A stretch of DNA of 64,000 nucleotides from Shewanella phaeophyticola (GTDB lineage Bacteria; Pseudomonadota; Gammaproteobacteria; Enterobacterales; Shewanellaceae), in contig NZ_JAODOQ010000001.1 in NCBI RefSeq assembly GCF_025398315.1, positions 4,464,001-4,528,000 of the forward strand. The letters run 5' to 3'. Below the pieces are notes generated by a model. The model did not search any database. It had not been told where the DNA came from and saw nothing but the letters and a program-made list of their open reading frames with translations. Below, in pieces: positions 49,152-59,894 of the stretch; position 1 is the stretch's first letter; each line of letters opens with the position of its first letter. The translations under genes were made by a program, and so were the position numbers.

Positions 49152-49664
49152 ATGATTAAACATTTAATGGACTACTTGCGTTTAGTGCTGTTTGTTTGTG
49201 GCGTATTGATTGGTATTCAAGTTCCTGGTTTTGTCGATCAATATGGCCAACGCTTAGAAGCGCATCAGCTAGAAGCCAAGCAAAGTTTGGCCGAATTTCA
49301 ACACGACGCCGACCGTTTTTTCGGTGGCGATATCAGCAAGCTCATTCACCATTATCGGCAAAATAATGATCCTGTTTTTAGCGCGGGTGGTGAAAGCATT
49401 GAATCAATTTATCAACGTTACGTGGCGTTAACTGATGCATTAACACGTTTTCGTCAACACAGTTATAGCCCATATCAGCAAGTGATCCTTGCACCGCAAA
49501 CAGACATTCAAGCTGAAGTATGGAAAAATTATTCGCATGTGATTTTATTAAAGCCCGAAGCCATTGCTATAGGTATGTTACTTGGGCTGTTGATCTCAAT
49601 TTTGTGTGAGTCAGTATTATCCATTCTGTACGTGGGTTGCCGTAAAATATTGGCTCCTAGATAA
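49152..49664 (+). CDS. DUF2937 family membrane protein
   Basis: 170 residues. An N-terminal helix (LRLVLFVCGVLIGIQVPGF) is followed by FVDQYGQRLEAHQLEAKQSL, the typical DUF2937 opening, then a periplasmic helical part and a C-terminal helix (AIAIGMLLGLLISILCESVL). Function unknown. On the same strand as the peroxiredoxin gene 25 bases downstream. Confidence 0.8.
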   Translation: MIKHLMDYLRLVLFVCGVLIGIQVPGFVDQYGQRLEAHQLEAKQSLAEFQHDADRFFGGDISKLIHHYRQNNDPVFSAGGESIESIYQRYVALTDALTRFRQHSYSPYQQVILAPQTDIQAEVWKNYSHVILLKPEAIAIGMLLGLLISILCESVLSILYVGCRKILAPR

Positions 49665-49689
49665 CCGATTTATTCACCCTTAAGGAAAT

Positions 49690-50169
49690 ATGATTATGAT
49701 CGCTAAAGGACAATCTCTACCAAAAGCTACATTAAGCCAACTGACTAAAGACGGTATGGTTAATCACGATGTAACTGAATTATTTGCCGGTAAAAAAGTG
49801 GTGTTATTTGCCGTACCAGGTGCCTTTACGCCAACCTGTTCAGAAGCGCATTTACCTGGCTTTGTGGTACTAGCTGACGAGTTTAAAGCCAAAGGTGTTG
49901 ACCTGATTGCCTGCGTGTCAGTAAACGATGCATTTGTAATGAAAGCATGGGGCGAAGCGCAAAATGCCTCTGAGTTAATGATGCTAGCCGACGGCGATGC
50001 AAGCTTTACTAAAGCACTTGGTCTAGAAATGGACACCGCAGGTTTTGGCGGCGTGCGTTCACAACGTTACGCGATGATTATCGACAACGGCGTGGTGACA
50101 TTATTGAATGTTGAAGCACCCAAATCATTTGAAGTGAGTACCGCAGAAGCGGTAATGGCTGCACTGTAA
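49690..50169 (+). CDS. Peroxiredoxin, Prx5 type
   Basis: 159 residues. Thioredoxin-like fold with the peroxidatic Cys in PGAFTPTCSEAHLPG and the conserved Arg in GFGGVRSQRYAMII. Prx5 enzymes reduce hydrogen and alkyl peroxides using glutathione or thioredoxin. An ATG two codons in (49696) may be the true start. A terminator hairpin follows. Confidence 0.93.
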   Translation: MIMIAKGQSLPKATLSQLTKDGMVNHDVTELFAGKKVVLFAVPGAFTPTCSEAHLPGFVVLADEFKAKGVDLIACVSVNDAFVMKAWGEAQNASELMMLADGDASFTKALGLEMDTAGFGGVRSQRYAMIIDNGVVTLLNVEAPKSFEVSTAEAVMAAL

Positions 50170-50196
50170 GCCAGCTTTTAACTTGATTGAATCAAA

Positions 50197-50226
50197 ATGG
50201 GTGCCCAATGTGGCGCCCATTTTTAT
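50197..50226. terminator. Terminator between peroxiredoxin and chemoreceptor genes
   Basis: Stem ATGGGTGCC/GGCGCCCAT with a T5 run after it and A4 before it; it serves both converging genes and overlaps the last codons of the chemoreceptor gene. Confidence 0.75.
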
Positions 50227-52193
50227 GGCGTAGAGAATGGCGCTTTGGTTTCGCCAATGCCGAGGTTTTGTTCAATATTGTCGACGCTGTTACTGACCTC
50301 ATGCGCGATGGTTTCGTTTTGTTCAAACGCATCTTTAGCGCGGTGCATTAAGCTGTCCATCGCCTGTACGAACTCATCGAGATAATGCACTTGCTGCTTA
50401 GCGTGTTCGCTGCCCTGGCTGGCACTGTTTGCCATGTCACTGGCTTGTTGCTGTACCTGTTTAGCCACGGTTAGCAGACTTTGGGCACGTGTTTTTTGTT
50501 GCTCAGAGGCGGCGCTAATGTCATTGACGCTTTGGCTTAGTGCCTCATTTGAACTGGTGAGCTGAGTTAATATCGCCATAATATCTTTGAGCGACAACTG
50601 GGTGCGTTGCGATAAATTACGCACTTCATCAGCAACTACAGCAAAGCCGCGACCTTGTTCGCCAGCTCTGGCCGCTTCAATGGCCGCGTTTAGTGCCAGT
50701 AAGTTGGTTTGTTCGGCAATATTGCCTATCACGTCAACAATTTTAGCCGCGTCATTCACCGAGGTGCTTAGCTGGTTAAGTGAGTGGTTACATTGATTTA
50801 CCGTAGACAATGTATGTTCGGTTGCCGTTAATACACCCTGAGCTTCTTGCTGGCTGGCTAACATGTCGGTCATGGTTTGTTGAGCGCGAACGGTCAGCTC
50901 ACTAGACGACTGGTTTACTTGGTTGGCTAATTCAATTAAATCAGTTGTTTGCCCTTGAGCCTGTTGTACTACGGTTTGTGTTTTTTGGGTACTATTTGAC
51001 AGCGAGCCAATTTGAATGACTAAGTCGCGTAATGACTTAGAGACGACAGCCATATTGTGTTTTTGCTGCTCGTCCTCTTGCTCAAAACGTTGTAATAAAC
51101 GATTAAAATGCGCGGCAATTTGCCCCGTTTCACATTGGCTGGTAACCGCAATCGGTTCACGTTGATTCGATTCGCTTAACATCGAAAATGCGCGGTTTAA
51201 GCGCCTTAATGGCGTGACCACACGACGCTGTTGTAACACAAAGTAACTTATGGCAAACAGTGCCAATAAGCCCACCATGCCATACAGTAACCATTGTAAG
51301 TTGAGTTTTAATTGTTGGTCTGTTTGGTTTTGCATGTCGGCTAATGCCACGAGTTGTTGCTCTACTTGGCTGGTGGCATTAATAAGGGCGTTTTGTACCG
51401 CCTGGTTTTCGCTGAGCATGTTCTCGGTGTTGCTCACTTCTTTACTGTAGCGCAGGCTTAAACTTAGTAGCTCAGCTCGAGGTGTTTCGCCTATTTCAAT
51501 TTGCTCTGGTTCATCGTTACCTAGCGCAAACTCGTCGACTTCTTCGGTGCGATAAATACCGAGTAAAGGCAGTTGCTGCAATTGATCGTGCCAGGTGTTG
51601 AGTGTTTCTATGGTGAAATTTACGCTGTTGCTAACACCGGTATCTTTATCAATTAATAAGGATTGAGTGAGCTGCGATAACTGATACACCAGGCTGGGTA
51701 ACTCTGTGCTAAGAGCAAGATATTGTTGTGCCACGCTATTATCTTGCGGCGCCGATTGTGCGTAACGGCTTAAGCTGCGGCTGTAACTGAGCATTTCAGA
51801 TTCGGCAAACGCCAGCAATTGACGCGGGTTACCAGCTAATTTTCCCGCAGCGCGATATTTTGTGTCTAAATCTTGCGTAAGCTGCACCATTAATTGGGTT
51901 AGCGAGGCGCTGTCGAGTTGTGGGTGTGCTTGTTGTAATGCACTGATACTGTCGGTAATATCGCTTATATCTGTTCGGGCTTGTTCTAGATAATTGCTTT
52001 GACCGGTTTGCAAATATTTATCGATATTACGGCGCACATCATATTGAAATGTATGCTGAATACTTTGCAAGTTTTGATTGAGTTGTTCACTCACTTGCCG
52101 TTGCTGATTACTCCACAGCACGGTTGCAGCCAGGGAGGCGGCGAGGATCAGTAATAACGCAGAAGCTCCCAGCGATAAGGTTGATATTTTCAT
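50223..52193 (-). CDS. Methyl-accepting chemotaxis protein
   Basis: 656 residues. TM1 at residues 7-27 and TM2 at about 305-325 bracket a helical periplasmic sensing domain of about 275 residues. A HAMP domain ([19 protein letters not shown]) and the cytoplasmic signalling domain follow, with the hairpin tip [20 protein letters not shown]. It passes ligand binding to CheA. No chemotaxis kinase genes are nearby, so it is a stand-alone receptor; the ligand is unknown. Confidence 0.93.
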   Translation of the reverse strand: MKISTLSLGASALLLILAASLAATVLWSNQQRQVSEQLNQNLQSIQHTFQYDVRRNIDKYLQTGQSNYLEQARTDISDITDSISALQQAHPQLDSASLTQLMVQLTQDLDTKYRAAGKLAGNPRQLLAFAESEMLSYSRSLSRYAQSAPQDNSVAQQYLALSTELPSLVYQLSQLTQSLLIDKDTGVSNSVNFTIETLNTWHDQLQQLPLLGIYRTEEVDEFALGNDEPEQIEIGETPRAELLSLSLRYSKEVSNTENMLSENQAVQNALINATSQVEQQLVALADMQNQTDQQLKLNLQWLLYGMVGLLALFAISYFVLQQRRVVTPLRRLNRAFSMLSESNQREPIAVTSQCETGQIAAHFNRLLQRFEQEDEQQKHNMAVVSKSLRDLVIQIGSLSNSTQKTQTVVQQAQGQTTDLIELANQVNQSSSELTVRAQQTMTDMLASQQEAQGVLTATEHTLSTVNQCNHSLNQLSTSVNDAAKIVDVIGNIAEQTNLLALNAAIEAARAGEQGRGFAVVADEVRNLSQRTQLSLKDIMAILTQLTSSNEALSQSVNDISAASEQQKTRAQSLLTVAKQVQQQASDMANSASQGSEHAKQQVHYLDEFVQAMDSLMHRAKDAFEQNETIAHEVSNSVDNIEQNLGIGETKAPFSTP

Positions 52194-52508
52194 TCAAGCT
52201 AAACTCAGACAATTTTCATTGTGAGTATTTTATGTCACAAATATGACAGTTTATCGTGCGGGGTGAGACTTATTACCTAACATAAATATGAGTATTTTTG
52301 TGTTAGCTATCAGTTGATTGCGGTATTGTTTTGTTAGTGGGTGCAAAAGTAAAAGAGAGAATGATGTGGTGGTTAGGTGTTAAGCAGTGCAATTTAATGA
52401 GTGATAATTAGTCGGTTGTCATAGATGAGTCACATAAGTGCGCGGCATTGACACATTGCTTTATATTTAGCATAACAGCACGGTAACACGTATCCCAAAT
52501 AGATAGCA
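52194..52508. other. Intergenic region between the chemoreceptor and envZ genes
   Basis: About 315 bases without a supported gene; it contains the chemoreceptor promoter region. No clear T-run terminator hairpin was found for envZ. Confidence 0.45.
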
Positions 52509-53852
52509 TCAACTGTCAGCGAGTTTTGTATCCATTAATGGCAACCAAACCTCAGCTTTTAATCCTCCCTCGGGGCGGTTAGACAGTTCTACTTTGCCAT
52601 GGTGTCGGTCAATAATCCGCTTAATAATCGCCAGTCCTAGGCCAGAGCCTACACTGCCACGAGCAGAGTCGCCTTGAGTAAACGGTTGAAATAACAGCTC
52701 GACCTTAGACTCATCAATACCTGAGTCATTATCTTCGACACTAAAACAGACAGATTTTTTCTGGCGATACGAGCTGATTTTGATCCAGCCATTGCCATAA
52801 CGAAACGCGTTTTCTACTAGGTTACTCAGCACACGTTTAATCGCAACGCTATTCATGGCAATGTCTGGGCAGTTGCCGAGTGACAGCTCTATGGTTTCTT
52901 CACGGTGCGATTCTTGTTGGCTGATCTCTTGGATCAAGCGGTTAATCTGATCAGGCTCGCGAACACCTTCACGATCGTTGCGAATATAGGTAATAAACTG
53001 GTTAATAATGGCATCCATGTCTTCAATGTCGGTAACGATGCCTTCTTTTAAATATTGGTCTTCTTCAACCATCATTTCAGACGCTAACCGAATACGAGTC
53101 AGTGGCGTGCGTAAATCGTGGGAGATTCCTGCCATGAGTAAGGCGCGGTCTTGCTCAAGTTGCTTCATGCTATGCGCCATTTGATTAAACGCATGGGTTA
53201 CTTCAACAATTTCAGTTGAGCCGCTTAACGGCAATGTCGGCGGAAAGTCGCCCTGAGATACTGCAACGGCGGCTTTTTGTAAGCGTTTTAGTGGCCTGTT
53301 TTGCCTACGGGCAAATAACCAGCCGCCGGCGACACTAAGCGCACCAATCACTAATAAATATAAGGTTAAAGGTGATAAGTCAGACTCGTTAATGCCGGTT
53401 AACGGCACTTTAATCCATAATGTGGGGGCTTGCGGTGGCTTAATCCACACGTTGAGATTTTCGCCCTGAGAAAAGCGCACTTCTGCTTCACCGCCTAAAT
53501 AAACCGACATTTGTTCAGACAAAAAGCTGTAATAAGTGGCTTGGCCGAGTCCGGCCTCCTGGGCTTGTTTTTGATTGTACACTGTCATGCCATCGTCACG
53601 TACCTTGGCATTTAAAGCGTCAACCATAGTGAGATGTTCGCGGCCTACATCAACACCATCAACAAATAATATGTTTATTTGGCGGGCAATCAGTTGGTTA
53701 ATTTGCTCGTAACTGGGTTTGATAAAGTAAACGGCGACTGACCAATACGACACTAATTGATTAATCAGCAATAAGCTGCCAATCAATAATACCGTTTGGC
53801 TAAACGCGCTTCGAGGTAAGAAGCGCTGCCACCATTTTAACTTGAGTTCCAT
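52509..53852 (-). CDS. envZ: Osmosensor histidine kinase EnvZ
   Basis: 447 residues: TM1 ([21 protein letters not shown]), a periplasmic loop, TM2 ([19 protein letters not shown]), HAMP, H-box with the phospho-accepting His in [19 protein letters not shown]-box ([15 protein letters not shown]), G1 (VEDNDSGI) and G2 ([15 protein letters not shown]). It phosphorylates and dephosphorylates OmpR in response to osmolarity. Starts 3 bases after the ompR stop; standard ompR-envZ operon. Confidence 0.95.
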   Translation of the reverse strand: MELKLKWWQRFLPRSAFSQTVLLIGSLLLINQLVSYWSVAVYFIKPSYEQINQLIARQINILFVDGVDVGREHLTMVDALNAKVRDDGMTVYNQKQAQEAGLGQATYYSFLSEQMSVYLGGEAEVRFSQGENLNVWIKPPQAPTLWIKVPLTGINESDLSPLTLYLLVIGALSVAGGWLFARRQNRPLKRLQKAAVAVSQGDFPPTLPLSGSTEIVEVTHAFNQMAHSMKQLEQDRALLMAGISHDLRTPLTRIRLASEMMVEEDQYLKEGIVTDIEDMDAIINQFITYIRNDREGVREPDQINRLIQEISQQESHREETIELSLGNCPDIAMNSVAIKRVLSNLVENAFRYGNGWIKISSYRQKKSVCFSVEDNDSGIDESKVELLFQPFTQGDSARGSVGSGLGLAIIKRIIDRHHGKVELSNRPEGGLKAEVWLPLMDTKLADS

Positions 53853-53855
53853 GAA

Positions 53856-54599
53856 TTACTTTCGCGTGGCGCCGTCGGGTACAAACACATAACCTAAACC
53901 CCAAACCGTTTGAATGTAGCGTGGGTTGGCAGCATCTTTTTCAATTAAACGACGTAGACGTGACACTTGCACATCAATAGAGCGCTCAAGGGCAGAGTAG
54001 TCACGGCCGCGAGCAAGGTTCATTAACTTGTCGCGTGATAAAGGCTCACGTGGGTGGTTAACCAGCACTTTTAATACGGCAAACTCGCCACTAGTCAAGG
54101 CAATGCTTTCGTCACCATGAAACATCTCGCGCGTGGCTAAATTTAGTGAAAACTCACCAAACTCAATCATTTCTTCTTGCTGTGCAGGCGCGCCCGGTAC
54201 TTCAGCAGTTTGGCGGCGCATTACCGCTTTAATCCGCGCTAATAACTCACGTGGGTTAAAGGGCTTAGGTAAGTAGTCATCGGCGCCCAGTTCAAGGCCA
54301 ATAATCCGGTCGACTTCATCGCCTTTCGCGGTGAGCATCACAATAGGAATTGGGTTTTCTTGCTGGCGTAAACGGCGGCAAATTGATAAGCCATCTTCAC
54401 CGGGTAGCATCAAGTCGAGTACTAAAAGGTGAAAGTTTTCGCGCTCAAGTAATCGGTCCATTTGTTCAGCATTGGCAGCGCTACGTACTTGAAAACCTTG
54501 TTCAAGCAGGTAACGTTCTAATAATGAACGTAATCTCATGTCGTCATCGACAACGAGGATTTTAGAGGTTTCTTGACCTATGGAATATCCTTTAAACAC
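53856..54599 (-). CDS. ompR: Osmolarity response regulator OmpR
   Basis: Receiver domain with phospho-accepting Asp in LLVLDLMLPGEDGLSICRR and a C-terminal winged helix (SALERSIDVQVSRLRRLIEK). The sequence matches E. coli OmpR from GQETSKILVVDDDMRLR. At the position of the family's initiator Met the codon is ATA (54581-54579), with AAAGGA at normal spacing upstream. The coordinates given extend to an in-frame GTG at 54599, which has no good ribosome-binding site. Either the true start codon was mutated or misread (ATG to ATA), or an extended N-terminus is made. Confidence 0.93.
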   Translation of the reverse strand: MFKGYSIGQETSKILVVDDDMRLRSLLERYLLEQGFQVRSAANAEQMDRLLERENFHLLVLDLMLPGEDGLSICRRLRQQENPIPIVMLTAKGDEVDRIIGLELGADDYLPKPFNPRELLARIKAVMRRQTAEVPGAPAQQEEMIEFGEFSLNLATREMFHGDESIALTSGEFAVLKVLVNHPREPLSRDKLMNLARGRDYSALERSIDVQVSRLRRLIEKDAANPRYIQTVWGLGYVFVPDGATRK

Positions 54600-54698
54600 T
54601 AAATTGATACCAGCAATGGCTCAGTATGAAGTGTAATCACTTGAATTTGAATAGCTGATTGCAGCAGAAATTGTAACTAAATAGCTGTAAATACCGCT

Positions 54699-55509
54699 TT
54701 ATTGCTTAAAAAGCGGCAAATGATCAGTGGTGTGGTCGATATCTTGGTCAAAAGATAATGCCAGTTGTTGACTTTGCGGGTGGTAAATAATTCTGGTAAT
54801 AGCATTTATTGGGTTTAATGTAAGTTGTGGATGGCTATCAAAAATGGGTTCACTAAATCCTTGTAGTCCTTCAAAGCGGCCCCATTGTAGGTGAGTAATG
54901 TGGGAATCGGTATGTGGATCCTGATGCAAGTTAATGTGCACTGTGGCGTAATAACCGTTGTTTAGCAGTACTAAGCTACTCAACGCGGGAGTCGACAATT
55001 GGTGCCACACGCCATAGACGGGGTGGGTTGTGTTGCGGTTATAACGATATTGTTTATCAGTAACGCTATCGGCATTGCTATCGACATTGAGCAGTAAGGC
55101 CGTATTGCTTTTTGTGAGTGTCATTTGGTGTGCGGGGTGGGTAATTTGATACGCCACCAAACCCTCGCGTGGATTATTAGTATAACTGGCAATAAAGCGC
55201 ACGCTATTAGGCGTAATAGCGAGTCTGGCCCCATTCGGCCACGCTGTGGTGTGGTGCTAGCAAGTTAAATTCAATGTGTAAGTAGCTTTGGTTTGGGTTT
55301 AGCTGTAATAAGCTAATCCGCTCAGGCGTGTCGATTATCCAATTGCCCACAATAGGCTTGAGTGAAGTGGAGGGGATTGATTGTGATGTGGCTTGCAGTG
55401 GGCTGAACGGCAATAAATACAGCACAAGATACAATGGGCGTAATCGTAACAAACTGATAATTTGAATAAATTGTTGTGTGGGCAACATGCCTGTTAGTGC
55501 AATAAACAT
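54699..55509 (-). pseudogene. Exported protein of unknown function, frameshifted
   Basis: The first frame (55509 down to 55207) has an N-terminal hydrophobic stretch like a signal sequence (LRPLYLVLYLLPFSPLQA) and IVGNWIIDTPERISLLQL. It breaks at about 55239. The other frame continues ARLAITPNSVRFIASYTNNP, then HPVYGVWHQLSTPALSSLVL to 54699. Removing one C from GGCC restores one 270-residue protein. The family is not recognised; the beta-rich pattern suggests a periplasmic or surface protein. Confidence 0.65.
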
Positions 55510-55966
55510 AATGTCCCTTTATGTTTTAGGTTGAATGTTAAAAGAAATAGCACCACGTACGGTAATTTGAACGAGGTTTAACTGTAGTCAACAATGCTGG
55601 TAAATCAAATTAACGCCAAAGTTTCAGGTGGTTTTAAATAACAAAACGTGGACTATTTTAGTGACAGATTTTGACTTTCAACGGGCTGAACTATATTCTG
55701 TGTCGCTGCTTTGAGTTGCACCTGTGTAGTCAAAGCGAAACCTTATGCATGTAAAGTCTTGCATGTCATGAACATAAGCTGCATTCGTTAACCCCTTCCT
55801 AATTGGATTATGACAATCCATTTGTAGTGGCAGTTTGCTTTACCTCATATTTGATAGCATCTCGTTGCATGACGGATCGACACTTTAGAAGCTGTAGCGA
55901 CATTGCAGTTTCAAATAAGCACGTACTATTGAAATAATTGACTGAATTTTAAACAGAGTGAATAAC
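55510..55966. other. Intergenic region upstream of the SulP transporter
   Basis: About 455 bases between divergent genes. No supported gene. Contains ATGCATG-type short palindromes near 55745 but nothing I can assign. Confidence 0.45.
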
Positions 55967-57457
55967 ATGATACAAACCATGAAAAAAGAATGGTTCTCTA
56001 ACATCCGCGGAGACCTTTTAGCCGGTCTTGTGGTTGCGCTGGCGTTAATTCCTGAGGCCATTGCCTTTTCTATTATTGCTGGTGTTGACCCTAAAGTGGG
56101 GCTTTATGCTTCGTTCTGTATTGCGGTAGTGATTGCCTTTACCGGTGGCCGCCCAGGGATGATCTCTGCGGCAACGGGGGCAATGGCACTGTTAATGGTG
56201 ACCTTAGTCAAAGAGCACGGCCTTGAATACTTACTGGCCGCCACCTTATTAACCGGTGTATTCCAAATTGCAGCAGGTTACTTAAAGCTGGGTAACTTAA
56301 TGCGCTTTGTGTCGCGCTCGGTGGTGACCGGCTTTGTGAACGCCTTGGCAATTTTAATCTTTATGGCGCAAGTGCCTGAGCTGATTGACGTGACCTGGCA
56401 TGTGTACGCCATGACCGCTACAGGCCTTGGGATTATTTACTTATTCCCACTTATTCCGGTTATTGGTAAGTCCTTGCCGTCACCGTTAGTGTGCATCGTC
56501 GGGTTAACCATTTTTGCTGTATTTATGGGTATTGATGTGCGCACCGTAGGCGATATGTGCCAACTGCCAGACACCTTGCCTATCTTCTTGTGGCCAGAAG
56601 TGCCATTAACCCTTGAAACCTTAATGATCATCTTGCCTTATTCAGCAGGCCTTGCGGTGGTTGGTTTGCTAGAATCAATGATGACAGCCACCATTGTTGA
56701 TGACTTAACCGACACTCAAAGTGATAAAAACCGTGAGTGTAAAGGCCAAGGTATTGCCAACATTGGTGCCGGCTTAATGGGCGGCATGGCAGGTTGTGCC
56801 ATGATTGGGCAGTCGATTATTAACGTTAAATCGGGCGGTCGTGGGCGTTTATCTACGTTTTCTGCCGGATTGTTTTTGCTGATTCTAATCGTATTTTTAG
56901 GTGACTGGTTAAAGCTTATCCCTATGGCCGCTTTGGTTGCGGTAATGATCATGGTGTCTATCGGTACTTTCTCTTGGGATTCAATCCGTAACCTTAAACA
57001 TCACCCAATGTCGACAAACCTTGTGATGGTGGCCACGGTTGTGGTTGTTGTTGCTACCCATAACCTGGCGATTGGGGTATTTGTAGGGGTGTTGTTGGCT
57101 TCGTTATTCTTTGCCAATAAAGTGGGTCAATTCATGGTGGTTAAAAGTTCAGAGATTACCGCTGAAACTGGCCGTCATTATAAAATCGTTGGCCAAGTGT
57201 TTTTTGCCTCGGCAGATAAGTTTAGCCAATCATTTGATTTTAAAGAAGTGGTTGATAAAGTCACTATCGACTTATCACTAGCGCACTTTTGGGATATCAC
57301 CGCAGTATCGGCGCTCGATAAAGTGGTGATTAAATTCCGCCGTGATGGTACCGAGGTTGAGTTAATTGGCTTAAATGAAGCCAGTGCAACCATCGTTGAT
57401 AAATTCGGGGTGCACGATAAACCTGAAGAAGTCGAAAAAATGATGTCGGGTCACTAA
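55967..57457 (+). CDS. SulP-family anion transporter with STAS domain
   Basis: About 496 residues from ATG 55967 (an in-frame GTG lies three codons upstream). Ten or more transmembrane helices with the SulP signature [20 protein letters not shown], then [20 protein letters not shown] and [21 protein letters not shown]-terminal STAS domain follows ([20 protein letters not shown]). SulP proteins carry sulphate, bicarbonate or other anions; the substrate is not readable. A universal stress protein follows 31 bases downstream, suggesting the two work together. Confidence 0.92.
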   Translation: MIQTMKKEWFSNIRGDLLAGLVVALALIPEAIAFSIIAGVDPKVGLYASFCIAVVIAFTGGRPGMISAATGAMALLMVTLVKEHGLEYLLAATLLTGVFQIAAGYLKLGNLMRFVSRSVVTGFVNALAILIFMAQVPELIDVTWHVYAMTATGLGIIYLFPLIPVIGKSLPSPLVCIVGLTIFAVFMGIDVRTVGDMCQLPDTLPIFLWPEVPLTLETLMIILPYSAGLAVVGLLESMMTATIVDDLTDTQSDKNRECKGQGIANIGAGLMGGMAGCAMIGQSIINVKSGGRGRLSTFSAGLFLLILIVFLGDWLKLIPMAALVAVMIMVSIGTFSWDSIRNLKHHPMSTNLVMVATVVVVVATHNLAIGVFVGVLLASLFFANKVGQFMVVKSSEITAETGRHYKIVGQVFFASADKFSQSFDFKEVVDKVTIDLSLAHFWDITAVSALDKVVIKFRRDGTEVELIGLNEASATIVDKFGVHDKPEEVEKMMSGH

Positions 57458-57488
57458 CCCTGAGCAACACCACAAAAGGAGAACAATA

Positions 57489-58337
57489 ATGACAAATGTG
57501 ATTGCTTGTATCGACGGTTCAAAAGCCACCTTAGCGGTATGTAATGCCAGCGTGTGGGCGGCCACCCAAATGGATGCGCCAGTGACCTTGTTACATGTGT
57601 TAGATAAATCTGTGTATCCAACACAGTTGAATTTATCTGGCAGCATTGGTTTAGGCACGCGTGAACACCTACTCGACGAAATGGTTGAGCTTGAAGGCCG
57701 CAGAAGCAAACTAGCACTCGAGCAAGGTAAATATATGCTCGAAGATGCTAAAACCTGCGTGAATAAGCAACAAACTAGTGTCGCGGTAGACACCTTACAG
57801 CGCCATGGCGATTTAATTGAAACCTTGTTAGAACAAGAGCCTAATGCACGCTTAGTAGTGATGGGACGCCAAGGTGAACAACACCAGGATCATCCAATTG
57901 GTAGCCATATTGAGAGTGTTATCCGCACGCTTAAGCAACCGATTTTAGTGGTTATGCCTGAGTTTACCGCACCTAAGCGTTTTATCTTTGCTTACGACGG
58001 CAGTGCTACGGCGAAAAAAGCCCTTAATCAAGTCGCAACGAGTCCACTGTTAAAAGGCTTAGAGTGTCACTTGGTGATGGTGTGTGACAATCAAGTGCAA
58101 GCAACAGCTGAGCTGGCGACCGCAGTTGAGTCATTAAGTGACGCAGCGTTTTCTGTGACCACAGCTGTGTACCAAGGAGATGTGCAAACGGCGTTAGAGG
58201 CTTATCAAGTGACCCATAAAATTGACCTCATGGTTATGGGCGCATATGGTCATTCGCGTATTCGTGAATTTTTTGTGGGTAGCAATACCACCAAAATGAT
58301 CAGCAAAAGTAATATTCCATTGTTATTGTTGCGATAA
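57489..58337 (+). CDS. Universal stress protein, tandem UspA domains
   Basis: 282 residues with two UspA domains. The first (MTNVIACIDGSKATLAVCNA) has a degenerate nucleotide motif near RLVVMGRQGEQ. The second (FIFAYDGSATAKKALNQVAT) ends with LMVMGAYGHSRIREFFVGSN, which fits the ATP-binding G-2x-G-9x-G-S/N pattern. AGGAGA precedes the ATG. Pairing with SulP suggests it controls or couples to anion transport; this is inferred from the operon. Confidence 0.92.
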   Translation: MTNVIACIDGSKATLAVCNASVWAATQMDAPVTLLHVLDKSVYPTQLNLSGSIGLGTREHLLDEMVELEGRRSKLALEQGKYMLEDAKTCVNKQQTSVAVDTLQRHGDLIETLLEQEPNARLVVMGRQGEQHQDHPIGSHIESVIRTLKQPILVVMPEFTAPKRFIFAYDGSATAKKALNQVATSPLLKGLECHLVMVCDNQVQATAELATAVESLSDAAFSVTTAVYQGDVQTALEAYQVTHKIDLMVMGAYGHSRIREFFVGSNTTKMISKSNIPLLLLR

Positions 58338-58359
58338 TCGTTAATTTAACTGCTGGAAA

Positions 58360-58396
58360 GCGCTATACAGAAATGAACGCTGTATAGCGTTTTTTT
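58360..58396 (+). terminator. Terminator after the sulP-uspA operon
   Basis: Stem CGCTATACAG/CTGTATAGCG with a nine-base loop and a run of seven T. Confidence 0.88.
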
Positions 58397-58420
58397 ATAT
58401 AAATTCTTAAGTTTGGCCTT

Positions 58421-58687
58421 TATACCATTCCGCATTAATAAGTGACCACTCAGAATGCGTCCAGCGGTTTTTGATTAAGGCGTCGCTATGTCGTAATGGT
58501 TGTTCCCTTTCAAATAGCGAGAACGCAGAGCAAAAGCTGCTGGGACATTCCTTTCAGGCGAGTTTTTAAAGGGCTTACACTGCGTTGCATGACTTCGAAA
58601 GAGAACAACTATTCATTCAGTCATACGCCTTGTTTAAGCCCTTTTAAATTCTCGCTGAGAGATCATTTACTAACGTGGAATGGTATT
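58421..58687. mobile_element. Second MITE-like element with TATACCATTCCGC ends
   Basis: Imperfect inverted termini: TATACCATTCCGCATTAATA on the left and TAACGTGGAATGGTATTA on the right, with further pairing (AAGTGA/TCATTTA). An inner pair AAAGGGCTTA/TAAGCCCTTTT is also present. No transposase is encoded. The 67-codon frame inside has no family match. Related arms occur at 24760-24817. Confidence 0.65.
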
Positions 58688-58734
58688 AGATTTCCGTTCG
58701 AGTAATAGTGTCACTTTTTATATTTAAAAGTTAG

Positions 58735-58908
58735 TCATCGATCTGTTAGCCCTAGCGAGATAAGCGCTTCATCGGCATATTGTAACCAAGTACCTACGGG
58801 TGTTTTAAGAATCCAAGGAGCAATAACAAATGATCCTGTTGTTTCTTTGCCATCTTGCATAAAGTATAAGCAATAACGTATAACAATTAATCTAAACAGG
58901 TTATCGAT
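58735..58908 (-). pseudogene. Short unidentified coding remnant
   Basis: A 57-codon open stretch on the minus strand reads YFMQDGKETTGSFVIAPWIL, then TPVGTWLQYADEALISLGLT and a stop, which looks protein-like. It lacks a plausible start and ribosome-binding site. Family not recognised; it borders the repeat element at 58421-58687, so it may be the end of an interrupted gene. Confidence 0.3.
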
Positions 58909-59053
58909 TTAGTCCAACAAACAGTTTATTCCTTTGAAAAAATGCAAGGTACAAATACTAAAATGTTTCGTGTTTATTATTTTGAAAGAGGTGTCACTTT
59001 TTGAAGTGTTTAGTTAGCAGGGTTGTTGGATTTTTTTGCCCTTGATCTTTAAT

Positions 59054-59290
59054 ATGCAAGTGGCACTTGATGCAGATTCTATGGTGGAGAAGGCTTTCAT
59101 TCTATTGATGACGCTAGGCCTTGTGATTTTTCTAGAATATCAATTGTTTAACAGTCGAAAAAATGGCGAGATATATTTTCGAGGGATCATTTCATCAAGC
59201 GATAGTTTTAGCTTTAATTCTGCTCAGATAAGTTATGCTGTGATGAGTGGTTTTATTGTGTCATACATTCTGCTGTTGATAGTGAAGTAA
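59054..59290 (+). CDS. Small two-helix membrane protein of unknown function
   Basis: 78 residues from ATG 59054; the frame also contains upstream TTG starts from 59036 and an ATG at 59081. Two hydrophobic helices (FILLMTLGLVIFLEYQL; YAVMSGFIVSYILLLIV) flank a polar Ser-rich loop. No ribosome-binding site is convincing, so whether it is expressed is uncertain. Confidence 0.45.
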   Translation: MQVALDADSMVEKAFILLMTLGLVIFLEYQLFNSRKNGEIYFRGIISSSDSFSFNSAQISYAVMSGFIVSYILLLIVK

Positions 59291-59387
59291 AATCAGCCTG
59301 TTACAAAACTAATCACAGAATGCTTAACCACCTTTATTGACATCAATAATCAGCAGATTTTTACAGTGTTTATATTATGGGGAATTT

Positions 59388-59819
59388 ATGCAAACTTTAA
59401 GATTGTTCGCGTTAACTTGGCTATTAATATTTACTCCTTTTGTTCATTCTAACGAACTGACAGAGCCTCATATTCAAACCGTTGAACGCTTTATTACTGC
59501 TTTTAATCAGCACGACAGTAATGCGATGGCAAAATTCGTTGCAGATGATATTGAGTGGCTAAGTATTGCTGATGAGCAGCTCATTGCAGAAGCAAGAGGC
59601 AAGCAGAACTTAATTGACAGTATGAATGCTTATTTTACATCTTGTCCTACATGCCGTTCGGTACTTTCTGATGTATTTTCGACAACAAATAGAGTGAGCG
59701 CAGTAGAGGTTGCTAGCTGGCAAGGGCAAGATGGTCTCAAGTCGCAGCGGGCTATATCTGTATATGAATTCTCTGAAGGATTAATTAACCGTGTCTACTA
59801 CTTTCCCGCAGAAAAATAG
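59388..59819 (+). CDS. Exported NTF2/SnoaL-like protein
   Basis: 143 residues from ATG 59388 (GGGGA upstream). Signal peptide (MQTLRLFALTWLLIFTPFVH) then an NTF2-like fold: VERFITAFNQHDSNAMAKFV, DDIEWLSIAD and a CPTC pair. SnoaL-like proteins bind small ligands or act as isomerases or hydrolases; no specific function is inferable. Followed by the DUF4937-like gene on the same strand. Confidence 0.75.
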   Translation: MQTLRLFALTWLLIFTPFVHSNELTEPHIQTVERFITAFNQHDSNAMAKFVADDIEWLSIADEQLIAEARGKQNLIDSMNAYFTSCPTCRSVLSDVFSTTNRVSAVEVASWQGQDGLKSQRAISVYEFSEGLINRVYYFPAEK

Positions 59820-59894
59820 AATTGAAAATAATGTGGATGTTAATTAAAAAAATAACCTAATAATCAACAGTAAATCGAATATTAAGGACTTCAT

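Noticed and set aside
58496-58705. 69-codon frame inside the repeat element considered as a gene
   Set aside because: No ribosome-binding site or family features, and it spans the terminal inverted repeat.
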